Shown piece by piece: positions 1 to 7,002 of a stretch of DNA of 33,396 nucleotides. Positions within the stretch are counted from its first letter, which is position 1, and every line of letters starts with the position of its first letter. Position numbers and translations under genes: made by a program. This stretch comes from a virus. The stretch spans positions 1-33,396 of the IMG/VR virus record IMGVR_UViG_3300029319_000234; one strand, given 5' to 3'. Under the pieces are notes generated by a model. It saw only the letters and a program-made list of their open reading frames with translations, had not been told where the DNA came from and ran no database searches.

Positions 1-142
1 CATCTACAGATACAAGAATATCTTCGTCAGTGCCAACTGCTTCATCTAATGTAAATGCAGTTGTTGATCCATCACCAGAAAAAACTGATGCTGCTCTTGG
101 TGTAACAAATCGATCAACTGTAGGATTACCAATATAAGGCAT
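1..142 (-). CDS. Partial virion/tail protein, N-terminus only
   Basis: The first 47 codons of a leftward gene that leaves the window at its left edge. It begins MPYIGNPTVDRF and continues through an FSGDGSTTAFTLDEAVGTDE-like stretch. Short N-terminal modules of this kind (a 'YIG..P' start followed by a 'DGSTTAFTL' beta segment) occur at the start of marine phage tail-fibre and baseplate-like proteins. The start is the ATG at 140-142, just downstream of the preceding gene's stop at 144. It is the last visible member of the leftward tail cluster. The C-terminal function cannot be seen, so fibre or baseplate assignment is inference. Confidence 0.75.
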   Translation of the reverse strand, partial: MPYIGNPTVDRFVTPRAASVFSGDGSTTAFTLDEAVGTDEDILVSVD

Positions 143-143
143 A

Positions 144-500
144 TTATGTTATCTCCATATAACTCATTATAACAGATACTTTATCTGCCACTGAACAAGC
201 CACTTTGATTATATCTCCTGCGTTAAGTATTATTTTATTACCAGCCATTATCTCAACTGTAGAACCAACTGGCAAAGGAATATCTTTTACAATATGTGCC
301 TCTGTATTTTGTGTTTGACTTGTTTGTGTTGTAGTAGACGTAAGTTTTACTGTAGCAGTGACTTGTGCCGTATGCACATTAGCTAATGTCATTCCTATGA
401 TAACAACAGTGCTTCCAGATTGTGTTGTGTAAAGTGTTTCATCAGTGTTTGCAGACGCTGACATCACATCTCTTGTTATAACTTTGAATGTATTCGCCAT
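144..500 (-). CDS. Small beta-rich virion-associated protein, 118 aa
   Basis: A 118-residue Thr/Val-rich protein starting MANTFKVITRDV with no Cys-rich or catalytic motif. The composition (many TTQTSQ and VxVxV segments, a C-terminal VSVIMSYMEIT strand) suggests an all-beta fold typical of small tail or fibre-associated subunits. It lies between the repeat-bearing fibre-like gene (stop at 505) and the partial tail gene, with only a few bases between them, so it is probably translated from the same late message. I do not recognise a named family; the structural role is inferred from position and composition. Confidence 0.7.
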   Translation of the reverse strand: MANTFKVITRDVMSASANTDETLYTTQSGSTVVIIGMTLANVHTAQVTATVKLTSTTTQTSQTQNTEAHIVKDIPLPVGSTVEIMAGNKIILNAGDIIKVACSVADKVSVIMSYMEIT

Positions 501-504
501 AATA

Positions 505-1665
505 TTATCCTAACGCTATTGCTAAAGCTGTTGCCTCATCTGATGCTTCTGTTAATGTTATTGCAGATATGTCGCTTCTTGTTTCTGCTGCACTTCTACC
601 CTCTAATCCGTTTGCTGTGAATCTTGCAAAGTCATCATCAGCAACACTTGCATGATCTATCTTTACAGCATTTGTGTTAGCTATACCAAATGTTAATGAT
701 GCCTGACCACCAATATCTGATAGCACCTCACTTGCTGACCTACCTTCGATAGAAGTTCCTGCAACTCTAAGAAAATCATCATCTGCTACACCACTAGTAA
801 ATATAGGTATGTTAGTATCAGATATTCCAAAAGTGAGTGCCGCTTGACCACCTATGTCGGACAGTACTTCAGACGCACTTCTACTTTCCAATCCATTAGC
901 AGTAAATCTAGCGAACTCGTCATCCGCAACGCTTGAACTGTCTATCTTAACTGCGTTTGTATTTGATATTCCAAAAGTTAAACTAGCTTGACCACCAATG
1001 TCAGATAAAACTTCACTAGCTGATCTACCCTCTATTGAAGTTCCGTCTACACGCAAAAAGTCATTATCTGCTACACCAGATGTAAATTTTGCTACGTTGG
1101 TATTAGAAATACCAGTGTCTAATGTTGCAGCTGTGCCCAACCCCAAAGATGTTCTAACTGTTGCACCAGTTTCTAAAACAAAATTAGACCCGTCACCTAC
1201 AATAAAACCACTGTCTGTTACCGCCAATCCAGCAACATCCTGTAGTTGTGCATCTAATCTTGCATTTGGCACAGTGCCACTTGATAGGTTAGAGGCATTT
1301 AATGCAGTTAAATTACTACCATTTGCTGCAACTATATTCCCACTTCCATCTAAAAATACTGTCTTTGACGCTGGTAATGTGCAAAAAATAGTTTTAGTTC
1401 CTGCGCTAAAGTTTACTGCGCTATCACTATTTGAACTACTTATAACTGTTGTTCTTGTTATTGTAGTCGAGTCACCATTAAGTGTACCTAAACCAACCTC
1501 AAACTCTGCTGTACCAGGCAATGTCACTGCGTAATATGTTGTATTAGAATTACCAACTCCAGTGCCAAAAGTTTCAAATCCAGTAACTGCACCAGCTAAT
1601 GTTAAAGCACCAGTGCCAGTTGTGGTTGTTGTTTCTTTAACTCTGTCGTTTATTACTAACGCCAT
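505..1665 (-). CDS. Tail-fibre-like protein with four alternating repeats
   Basis: A 386-residue protein. The N-terminal ~95 residues (MALVINDRVKETTTTTG...) resemble the virion-attachment module common in marine phage fibre proteins. A Gly/Ala/Asn-rich linker and a shaft-type 'TSLGLGTAATLDTG' segment (172-185) follow. Residues 185-371 are four units of 46-48 residues starting at 185, 232, 280 and 327, each opening with GI(S/A)(N/D)TN and most containing SASEVLSDIGG. Units 1 and 3 share FTSGVAD.DFLRV.GTSIEGRS; units 2 and 4 share SVADD.FARFTANGLE.RS, giving an A-B-A-B order. It probably forms a trimeric fibre or appendage. The start ATG overlaps the stop of the next upstream gene at 1665. Confidence 0.8.
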   Translation of the reverse strand: MALVINDRVKETTTTTGTGALTLAGAVTGFETFGTGVGNSNTTYYAVTLPGTAEFEVGLGTLNGDSTTITRTTVISSSNSDSAVNFSAGTKTIFCTLPASKTVFLDGSGNIVAANGSNLTALNASNLSSGTVPNARLDAQLQDVAGLAVTDSGFIVGDGSNFVLETGATVRTSLGLGTAATLDTGISNTNVAKFTSGVADNDFLRVDGTSIEGRSASEVLSDIGGQASLTFGISNTNAVKIDSSSVADDEFARFTANGLESRSASEVLSDIGGQAALTFGISDTNIPIFTSGVADDDFLRVAGTSIEGRSASEVLSDIGGQASLTFGIANTNAVKIDHASVADDDFARFTANGLEGRSAAETRSDISAITLTEASDEATALAIALG

Positions 1666-2096
1666 TATTTCAACTCTATAGTTAAGTTGTTTGCATTAAT
1701 TCTAAATATATCACCACTAGCTATCGCTTTACTAGCATCTAAAGCACCTACAAAAAGTATGTTACCACTGCTTGATGCGTCTGCGATAAATACATGTGTA
1801 ATGGTGTTGTCTGTTCCACCAGACGCTGGAAACTCTATGTTAGCTGCGTTCTTTGCAGTTTGTGTGTCTGTTGAATCAGCACCTATTGTTGTCCAGTTTG
1901 CTGCAGTCACTTGTTGCCTTGCATAATTTGTAAAATTTGCCTCTGTTACAGATCCAGTTTCTGCTGCACTCACTGCTGTTGCAAGTCCAACATAAATACT
2001 ATCACCAGGGGATGAAAAACTAAGAGAATTATTTTTAAATAAAAAATGTAGTATTCTTCTCTCTAGATAATTAGTTGCTGCATTTGCTGTTGCCAT
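1665..2096 (-). CDS. Phage tail-fibre-region protein, 143 aa
   Basis: Begins MATANAATNYLERRILHFLF, an amphipathic N-terminal helix, followed by GDSIYVGLATAVSAAETGSVTE, then NYARQQVTAANW and a beta-rich C-terminus. The order 'helix - .L.D/ERIL.hlf - YVGL.T....E....NYARQ.V' is characteristic of a widespread small protein found beside fibre genes in many tailed phages. The function is unknown beyond virion association. The stop overlaps the fibre gene start at 1665, which supports translational coupling. Family resemblance is from memory of the sequence pattern. Confidence 0.75.
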   Translation of the reverse strand: MATANAATNYLERRILHFLFKNNSLSFSSPGDSIYVGLATAVSAAETGSVTEANFTNYARQQVTAANWTTIGADSTDTQTAKNAANIEFPASGGTDNTITHVFIADASSSGNILFVGALDASKAIASGDIFRINANNLTIELK

Positions 2097-2105
2097 TTTT
2101 TACTC

Positions 2106-2753
2106 CTATGTCCTTTGCGCTCTTGGAAGTCCTTGTCTATAAGCATCTTCGTTTTCTCTTGCCTCACCGTAATCTTTTAATCTAGTAATCTGATCTACAA
2201 ATCTTTTTTCATACTGTTGTATCAGATCGGGCTCACCTTTCATAAATATATAAGCGTCAACTAAAGATCCAAACAACAAAGCAAATGGCGCATTTGTGCT
2301 TAACCATGTGGTTCCACTTTCTGCGCCTGCTGTTAGACTGGTAGGTCTATAATAATAATGTAATTCAAAAGTATAATTACTATTAGGAGTTGGTGCTACT
2401 ATAAAATTGTTGGCATCAAATTGTGCGTAGAACCTTGGTGCCCCTGTTGATGCAGAGCCATTAAAAGCTTCTTGTAAAAAATTTACATCTTTTTGTAACA
2501 AAAAATCTTCACTACCAGCAGTTGTAAGTTGAAATGAAAAAGAAGCAAGGTAGTCATTAGGTATGGTAACAAACTTATCATCTGTAGATAAAGCTGATGT
2601 TACATTTTTTCTAAATATTTCTAAGTCTACATTTTTAAATATTCTCTCTTCTGCAGCCTTAATGAAATCAGATAAGTGATTTACAAATGTTGTTTCGCTA
2701 TTATCTGTATAATCTTGTATTGCTGTTTTTAGTTGTGCAAATGTAAAACTCAT
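2106..2753 (-). CDS. Head-tail adaptor-like protein, copy 2 (SU10-type)
   Basis: A 215-residue protein: a helical N-terminus (MSFTFAQLKTAIQDYTDN...DFIKAAEERIFKN), then a beta domain with FVTIPNDYLASFSFQL, APRFYAQFDANNFIVAPTP and YTFELHYYYRPTSLT, then a helical C-terminus. This arrangement matches adaptor proteins of SU10/N4-like podoviruses that sit under the portal. The gene at 4657-5340 has the same domain order, so the genome carries two related proteins. The start ATG overlaps the TGA of the upstream gene (ATGA at 2750-2753). The adaptor role is from family resemblance; which copy binds the portal is unknown. Confidence 0.75.
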   Translation of the reverse strand: MSFTFAQLKTAIQDYTDNSETTFVNHLSDFIKAAEERIFKNVDLEIFRKNVTSALSTDDKFVTIPNDYLASFSFQLTTAGSEDFLLQKDVNFLQEAFNGSASTGAPRFYAQFDANNFIVAPTPNSNYTFELHYYYRPTSLTAGAESGTTWLSTNAPFALLFGSLVDAYIFMKGEPDLIQQYEKRFVDQITRLKDYGEARENEDAYRQGLPRAQRT

Positions 2754-3274
2754 GATGTTATGCTGACAGGACCTGCAGTAGCAAAGTCTCCGCCTCCCTT
2801 TATATTTCCTGTTGTTGATGATTCAGCAACAGTGAATGTGTATGTATCAGATGTTACAACTGTAATGCTATAGCCACTAGAAAGTTCAAGTGCACTTTTT
2901 GAAAGACCATCAAATCCTGTGCATGTTCTAAACCTTACTGTATCTGATGTTGATCTTCCATGAGCAACTTCAGTTACTGTCACCACTGTGCTACCGCCAC
3001 CTGCAACCGCAGATGTAAATGGATTATGTACTAAAACACGCTCCACATCTGGCTCTGATCTTTGATCTGGTCTTGGATCGTTTAAAGATTGCGCATCTTC
3101 TGCTTTAACTCTGCCTATAAAGTTTTGAGGATGATCTTGATCTACCATATCTTTACCAACACGAAGACCATTTCTAACACCATTACGAAATTCGTATACT
3201 AGATCTGCAAGATCATATCTAAAACCAGATCTATCACAAAATCCAAATGCGTATTTACCTCTTGCTCTTGCCAT
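2750..3274 (-). CDS. Conserved marine-phage virion protein, 174 aa
   Basis: Begins MARARGKYAFGFCDRSGFRYD and continues LADLVYEFRNGVRNGLRVGKDMVDQDHPQNF, a block that is highly typical of neck/tail-region proteins in T7-like and other marine phages. The C-terminal half is a Ser/Thr/Val-rich beta domain (about residues 85-174). The conserved FCDRSGFRY block could help contact neighbouring adaptor proteins, but I know of no solved function. It overlaps the upstream gene by 20 bp (3255-3274) and the adaptor gene downstream by 4 bp, so the three form one translational run. Confidence 0.75.
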   Translation of the reverse strand: MARARGKYAFGFCDRSGFRYDLADLVYEFRNGVRNGLRVGKDMVDQDHPQNFIGRVKAEDAQSLNDPRPDQRSEPDVERVLVHNPFTSAVAGGGSTVVTVTEVAHGRSTSDTVRFRTCTGFDGLSKSALELSSGYSITVVTSDTYTFTVAESSTTGNIKGGGDFATAGPVSITS

Positions 3275-3908
3275 TCTTTATCTCATAAAAGTATTCATCT
3301 GTTTCACCAAGTCTAAACTTTTCTGCATTTTCTACCTGATACTCTATTGTACTAACTTTAAAGTCAGGCTGCAATGGTTTCTCAGGAGATAATGAATTAT
3401 CATACATCCTTGTTCTATTGTTTGGATATAAACAATACTGACCATTGCTAAGTTCTATAAGATTATTAGACTTGTGTTCTGCTGGTCTTTCGCTAGTACT
3501 ATAATCTATCTGATCACAATCGTAGTGATAGTTATCTAAGGTGCATATGTAAGATCCTTTTTGTACCCCAAAGTCTCTTGTATACACCTCAAACTCCATT
3601 GTAGATATAAATTGCTTCTGCACTGCTACAACTCCATAATCCATGCAATTCCAAAACTGCAAATTAGGTAAGTCCAAATCAGGGTCTGGTGTTTTTGGTT
3701 CTGAAACAAATGCTGATATTGGGAGCTTATCAAACATTGCGCCATAGTCAGGTAGGAATGTTTCAAAGTAGAAAGCACGACCAGGAATTGATTTAGCCGA
3801 TATCCATACTCCTTTGATAAACTCACCATGACTGTCATCCAGATCCCTTAAATATTCTTTTCTGACCCAAACCTCTATAGAGGGTAAATTACAAATTAAT
3901 CCTGCCAT
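3255..3908 (-). CDS. Conserved marine-phage virion protein, 217 aa
   Basis: Begins MAGLICNLPSIEVWVRKEYL and contains SIPGRAFYFETFLPDYGAMFDKLPISAFV, a very recognisable block found next to the GFCDRSGFRY-type protein in marine phage genomes. Five Cys residues are present without a metal-site pattern. It has no enzyme motif; it is probably a structural protein of the neck or tail. A GT/Lys-rich tail (NGKSKR) ends the protein. The gene overlaps its downstream neighbour by 20 bp and its ATG is adjacent to the stop of the upstream basic protein at 3908. The function is unknown. Confidence 0.75.
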   Translation of the reverse strand: MAGLICNLPSIEVWVRKEYLRDLDDSHGEFIKGVWISAKSIPGRAFYFETFLPDYGAMFDKLPISAFVSEPKTPDPDLDLPNLQFWNCMDYGVVAVQKQFISTMEFEVYTRDFGVQKGSYICTLDNYHYDCDQIDYSTSERPAEHKSNNLIELSNGQYCLYPNNRTRMYDNSLSPEKPLQPDFKVSTIEYQVENAEKFRLGETDEYFYEIKNGKSKR

Positions 3909-4273
3909 TACATTACTTTGAAATTAATACCTCTCATAGCTGCGCCACCGCCTCTCATCTTCATAACTTTACCACCCTTTTTCATGTATCCCATTTTGTT
4001 ACGAACTTCTGTGGGCAACTTTCTTAAACCAGGATTTTCTCCAGCAGATGGTAATGGTTTTAATGATCCACCCTTTGCCTTTTTCTTGACATTTTTCATA
4101 GCTTCCCGATTAGCCCTTGCTGTTCTTTTGCTAAACTCTCTGTTAAGCGATGTGGTTTTATCAGCTCTAAATGGATCTTTTTTCTTGGTTTTCTTTTTAG
4201 TTTTACCAATATCCATTCCGCCTCCACCCATTAGATCTCTACCTTTTCTTGTAGGTTTTATTACTATTGGCAT
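3908..4273 (-). CDS. Very basic Gly/Lys-rich small protein, 121 aa
   Basis: A Lys/Arg/Gly-rich protein (MPIVIKPTRKGRDLMGGGG...) with a KKTKKKTKKKD-like patch near residues 25-33 and a C-terminal segment with MKKGGKVMKMRGGGAAMRG. The 'KKGGKVMKMRGGG' type of tail recurs in small proteins of marine phage late clusters. It could bind DNA or RNA, or be packaged in the capsid; neither is shown. It is one of about seven strongly basic proteins in this module. It overlaps the LysM gene at 4273 by one base. Low complexity makes any homology claim weak. Confidence 0.7.
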   Translation of the reverse strand: MPIVIKPTRKGRDLMGGGGMDIGKTKKKTKKKDPFRADKTTSLNREFSKRTARANREAMKNVKKKAKGGSLKPLPSAGENPGLRKLPTEVRNKMGYMKKGGKVMKMRGGGAAMRGINFKVM

Positions 4274-4653
4274 TATGTTCTCCTTGCTTTTCTTCTAGCT
4301 ATTCTACCAGCAGCACCAGCTAGTTTCTTTTTTTGTGGCGGCTTGGCTGGCATTGGTGGTCTTTTCTTTGGCATAGCTACTTTTGTAGGTGTTTTCTTTG
4401 GTGCCTTCCCTGCCATCTTAGCCATTTGTGTTTTAGTCATACCAGAATAAGGACCTCTTTTTGATGTTCCCACATCTTTCTTTCTACTCATTAAGCTAGT
4501 AGCTGCATAAGGCAATTGTAATGTTGCACCTGCTCTTATCTTATTGACATCTGTAATTTTAGGATTTGCAGCTTTTAATTGTTTTAATGTAAATCCTTTG
4601 TTTTTTGCTATTTGTGATAATGTATCACCGCTTTTTATTTTGTACTGTGGCAT
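4273..4653 (-). CDS. LysM-domain protein with basic tail, 126 aa
   Basis: Residues 3-48 form one LysM domain: YKIKSGDTLSQIAKNKGFT, then LKQLKAANPKI and KIRAGATLQLP. LysM binds N-acetylglucosamine-containing glycans such as peptidoglycan. The rest (50-126) is Lys/Pro/Ala-rich with KKTPTKVAMPKKRPPMPAKPP-like low complexity and ends KLAGAAGRIARRKARRT. There is no catalytic domain, so it is a cell-wall-binding virion or lysis accessory protein rather than an endolysin. It lies between an adaptor gene and the basic 121-aa gene. Confidence 0.85.
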   Translation of the reverse strand: MPQYKIKSGDTLSQIAKNKGFTLKQLKAANPKITDVNKIRAGATLQLPYAATSLMSRKKDVGTSKRGPYSGMTKTQMAKMAGKAPKKTPTKVAMPKKRPPMPAKPPQKKKLAGAAGRIARRKARRT

Positions 4654-4656
4654 AAT

Positions 4657-5340
4657 TTAACTCCCAAAAAATGTGTTATATGGTACAAATCTAGCAGAGG
4701 CGTTTTCAGTATCTTCACCTGCAGCTAGTTCAAATTGAAACTCGTATTCTTGTTTCAATGCATTGACCCTGTCGTTTACCTCTGGTCTCTTCATGGCAAC
4801 ATAGTAGGCAAGACCAGAAACTAAGCAGGGGACAAACCTTGGAGGAATAAAGGCAGTTGTAGTTCCTGATATTCCAGAGGATATTCCGTCTATGCCTACT
4901 ATTCTGTAATAAAACAAAGTATATGTTTGTGTGCTGTCTGGCACTGGATAAAATGTTACATCTACTTTGTTACTTAATCTTTGTATAAATATTTGTGTTG
5001 GTCTTCCTGTAGTGTTTTTATTAGCAGTTTGCGCATATGTAGAAACACTTATTCTAGTTAAGTTTGTGTCTGTTTGATTTGTTCCTGTGCCTGTTCTTAT
5101 TTGATGTTCTAACAAATCAACAGTGTCTGTAGGCAATGTATATGTGGCAGTTCCTGATGACAATGTTTCTGTGCCCTCTGCTATAGTCCAAAGGTTTAGT
5201 CCTCTATTCTGCCACTCTGATGTAAGTATGTTAAAAGATCTTCTTATAGTTTTTAGGTCATAACCAGTTTTCATATCAAGACCTGCTCTCTCATAAGCCT
5301 CTTGAAATATTTCTGGTATATCTGGTGTTACTGCTGCCAT
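4657..5340 (-). CDS. Head-tail adaptor-like protein, copy 1
   Basis: A 227-residue protein: helical N-terminus (IPEIFQEAYERAGLDMKTGYDLKTIRRSFNIL), 'W.NRGLNLWTI', then TATYTLPTDTVDLLEHQIR, GRPTQIFIQR, VDVTFYPVPDSTQTYTLFYYR and a helical C-terminus. The domain order matches T7 gp11-like / SU10-type adaptor proteins that attach the tail to the portal. It shares this plan with the 215-aa protein at 2106-2753 (LP.DYL/TD.., .PRF/PTQ..., ..P.P.....Y.L.YY.R). The start ATG is directly after the stop of the DUF5872-like gene at 5341. Confidence 0.8.
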   Translation of the reverse strand: MAAVTPDIPEIFQEAYERAGLDMKTGYDLKTIRRSFNILTSEWQNRGLNLWTIAEGTETLSSGTATYTLPTDTVDLLEHQIRTGTGTNQTDTNLTRISVSTYAQTANKNTTGRPTQIFIQRLSNKVDVTFYPVPDSTQTYTLFYYRIVGIDGISSGISGTTTAFIPPRFVPCLVSGLAYYVAMKRPEVNDRVNALKQEYEFQFELAAGEDTENASARFVPYNTFFGS

Positions 5341-5601
5341 TTATGTGACCTTTCTATAAGCTCTCGTCTTTCGAGCAATCTTTTTGGGCTGTTTAGAAAA
5401 TTGTTTACCTTTTCTAGTTGCCTTGCGTTTAGCAGCCGAAGAACGGGCGTATTCAGAGGGCGAAAGAGCCTTAATTGCTTTTTCAGGTAAGTAACGCTCG
5501 CCAGTTGCCTTTGGTCCCTGTGTACTAGGTTTACCACTTTTTGTTCGCCACTTCTGTTTACCCCAAGCCTTTAAGCTCCTTTGTGATTTTTTTAAAGCCA
5601 T
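5341..5601 (-). CDS. DUF5872-like basic protein, 86 aa
   Basis: Starts MALKKSQRSLKAWGKQKW and continues RTKSGKPSTQGPKATGERYL, then PEKAIKALSPSEYA and a Lys/Arg-rich tail. This pattern is the one I associate with DUF5872 proteins of cyanophages and other marine viruses; the domain label is from memory. No function is established for that family. Charge and size would fit a nucleic-acid-binding or capsid-internal protein. It sits immediately between the adaptor gene and another basic protein (5602-5889), with no gap on either side. Confidence 0.75.
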   Translation of the reverse strand: MALKKSQRSLKAWGKQKWRTKSGKPSTQGPKATGERYLPEKAIKALSPSEYARSSAAKRKATRKGKQFSKQPKKIARKTRAYRKVT

Positions 5602-5889
5602 TTACTTTACCTTTTTTGCTTTTCTAATAGCTTCTTTACCTTTTTTAAATATACTAGCCACCTGACTCTTACCCATCACCTTTGCCCTTTGTTCTCCCAC
5701 TGTAAGTATTTGTATCTTACGAGCATAAGGTTTGTTAATCTTTTTTACCTTTGATACCGTAGCTCTTGCATCTGCTGGTGTTGCAAACTTGATACTTACT
5801 GTATCTCTAGGATTTTCATCTGTATATAGTCTCCTTCCGCTACCCTTTGGTTTTTTTCCTGTACCAACTTTTGGATCTCTCTTTTTCAT
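5602..5889 (-). CDS. Basic conserved marine-phage protein, 95 aa
   Basis: Contains GTGKKPKGSGRRLYTDENPRD, TVSIKFATPADARATVSKVKK and KIQILTVGEQRAKVMGKS. These blocks are strongly conserved in small proteins of marine phages in my memory, often near the DUF5872-like gene, but no role is known. Apart from the basic tails there is a likely small folded alpha/beta core (residues 25-75). It overlaps the EF-hand gene by 4 bp (ATGA, 5886-5889), so it is probably coupled to it in translation. Confidence 0.7.
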   Translation of the reverse strand: MKKRDPKVGTGKKPKGSGRRLYTDENPRDTVSIKFATPADARATVSKVKKINKPYARKIQILTVGEQRAKVMGKSQVASIFKKGKEAIRKAKKVK

Positions 5890-6212
5890 TTTTTATTCAT
5901 CCAAGCTGTGGTGCCCATATATGCACCCACGATGCCTGCGCCTGAAATGTAAAAAAGTGAAGAAATTTCTGCAAGTGCATTTATTCTTTCTATACTAATA
6001 AAAGGCATAAACATCATAAAAGTAAATAATCCCATAGCTATTAAAGTATACCTTGCCATTCTTAGTTGAGCAAGGTTCTTGCGAAGTATCGTTTCTGTTT
6101 CTTTTATTTCTTTCATATTAGCAAGCTCTGCATCAGAAACCACACCATCGCCATCTAAGTCGTATTCATTATATTTGCTTGATGTTTGTAATTTTTTCTG
6201 TTTTGTTTTCAT
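5886..6212 (-). CDS. EF-hand membrane protein, possible holin-type, 108 aa
   Basis: Residues 18-29 form a canonical EF-hand calcium loop, DLDGDGVVSDAE, with acidic ligands at loop positions 1, 3, 5 and 12 (D18, D20, D22, E29). A short charged helix follows (32-52). Two hydrophobic segments follow: about 55-72 (LIAMGLFTFMMFM) and 83-101 (ISSLFYISGAGIVGAYMG). It is therefore a two-pass membrane protein with an N-terminal calcium site. The lysozyme lies 1.5 kb upstream in the same operon, and two-pass membrane proteins in lysis regions are often holins. That role is inference; a virion membrane-interacting protein is equally possible. Confidence 0.75.
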   Translation of the reverse strand: MKTKQKKLQTSSKYNEYDLDGDGVVSDAELANMKEIKETETILRKNLAQLRMARYTLIAMGLFTFMMFMPFISIERINALAEISSLFYISGAGIVGAYMGTTAWMNKK

Positions 6213-6367
6213 TTATTTTTAACCGCACTGTTCAAAGAATCAATAATATCATCAATATTGGGCTCTTTTTGCCACGGATTGTAAACGCATTTAAATTTGC
6301 GTGGACACCAACTTTCTATCATCATCTCGTATGTTTTATTTCCTCCTATATAAATACACGCCATCAT
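6209..6367 (-). CDS. Small Cys-containing protein, 52 aa
   Basis: A short gene chained by ATGA overlaps at both ends: its first ATG (6365-6367) overlaps the stop of the 197-aa membrane gene, and its TGA (6209-6211) overlaps the start of the EF-hand gene. It encodes MMACIYIGGNKTYEMMIESW followed by CPRKFKCVYNPWQKEPNIDD and an amphipathic helix. Three Cys residues (C4, C21, C27) and two Trp are present. A second ATG at 6362-6364 would shorten it by one residue. There is no known family. Coupling at both ends is the main evidence that it is real. Confidence 0.6.
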   Translation of the reverse strand: MMACIYIGGNKTYEMMIESWCPRKFKCVYNPWQKEPNIDDIIDSLNSAVKNK

Positions 6368-6957
6368 GCCACTCTTTGATTTGATTCTTTTAGCAAGTCT
6401 ACAAGTAGTGTATTTTTTTTTTTAATTTTACCTTGATGTATTTTTTGTTGTCTAGTGTAATCCTTTGGTTTGTAAATATAACCCTCAGTCATATGTAAAT
6501 AATTTTCTGCTCTTGATTCTTTAATCCATATACTTGCAACTAAAACAGCAAACCCACCCACAATACTTACAACTATTAGCCAAGCAATACCCTCACCTAT
6601 TTGTCTTCGAAGTTGTTGTTGCTTGTAAATTGTTTGTTGTCGTTCTTTTCGTATCTGACCTTCCATTTTTAAAAGATCATCATATGCTTGAGGTCCGTAT
6701 GTCATATTCAAAAACATTTTCAACTCGTACCTTTGCTCTTCAAGTTTTTTCTTTGCAGCATATGCTGAGAGAGCTGCCTCTTCAATTGACCCTGCTTTAA
6801 ACAACTTACCAAATAAGGGAGGATTCTTTGCTTGTTTTTCTGCATTGTCCACATCTGATACAGCTCCCATCCATCTTCCAATATCTCCAGACATTTGTTC
6901 AATATCACGACCTACTGCAAATCCTTTCTTGATTGCATCAAATGCTTTTGAAGCCAC
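6364..6957 (-). CDS. Single-pass membrane, coiled-coil marine-phage protein
   Basis: Read from the GTG at 6957 it has 197 residues: 'GRDIEQMSGDIGRWMGAVSDVDNA', 'NPPLFGKLFKAGSIEEAALSAYAAKK', a long charged helix (85-120), one membrane segment (about 124-146) and a basic tail. This is a common unnamed marine-phage protein. The GTG abuts an AGGA, which is an impossible ribosome-site spacing. Reading upstream in frame gives IDPATISLAVGVASKAF, and the ATA codon at 6988-6990 lies 7 nt behind a perfect AAGGGAG (6998-7004). The true start may therefore be ATA, adding 11 residues. The position near lysozyme suggests a lysis or envelope role, unproven. Confidence 0.75.
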   Translation of the reverse strand: MASKAFDAIKKGFAVGRDIEQMSGDIGRWMGAVSDVDNAEKQAKNPPLFGKLFKAGSIEEAALSAYAAKKKLEEQRYELKMFLNMTYGPQAYDDLLKMEGQIRKERQQTIYKQQQLRRQIGEGIAWLIVVSIVGGFAVLVASIWIKESRAENYLHMTEGYIYKPKDYTRQQKIHQGKIKKKNTLLVDLLKESNQRVA

Positions 6958-7002
6958 TCCTACGGCTAATGATATTGTTGCTGGATCTATTGCTCAACTC
7001 CC

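Noticed and set aside
998-1534. Rightward open frame of 178 codons
   Set aside because: It lies opposite the repeat-bearing fibre gene, has no ribosome site, and its composition mirrors the antisense of Ser/Thr-rich coding sequence.
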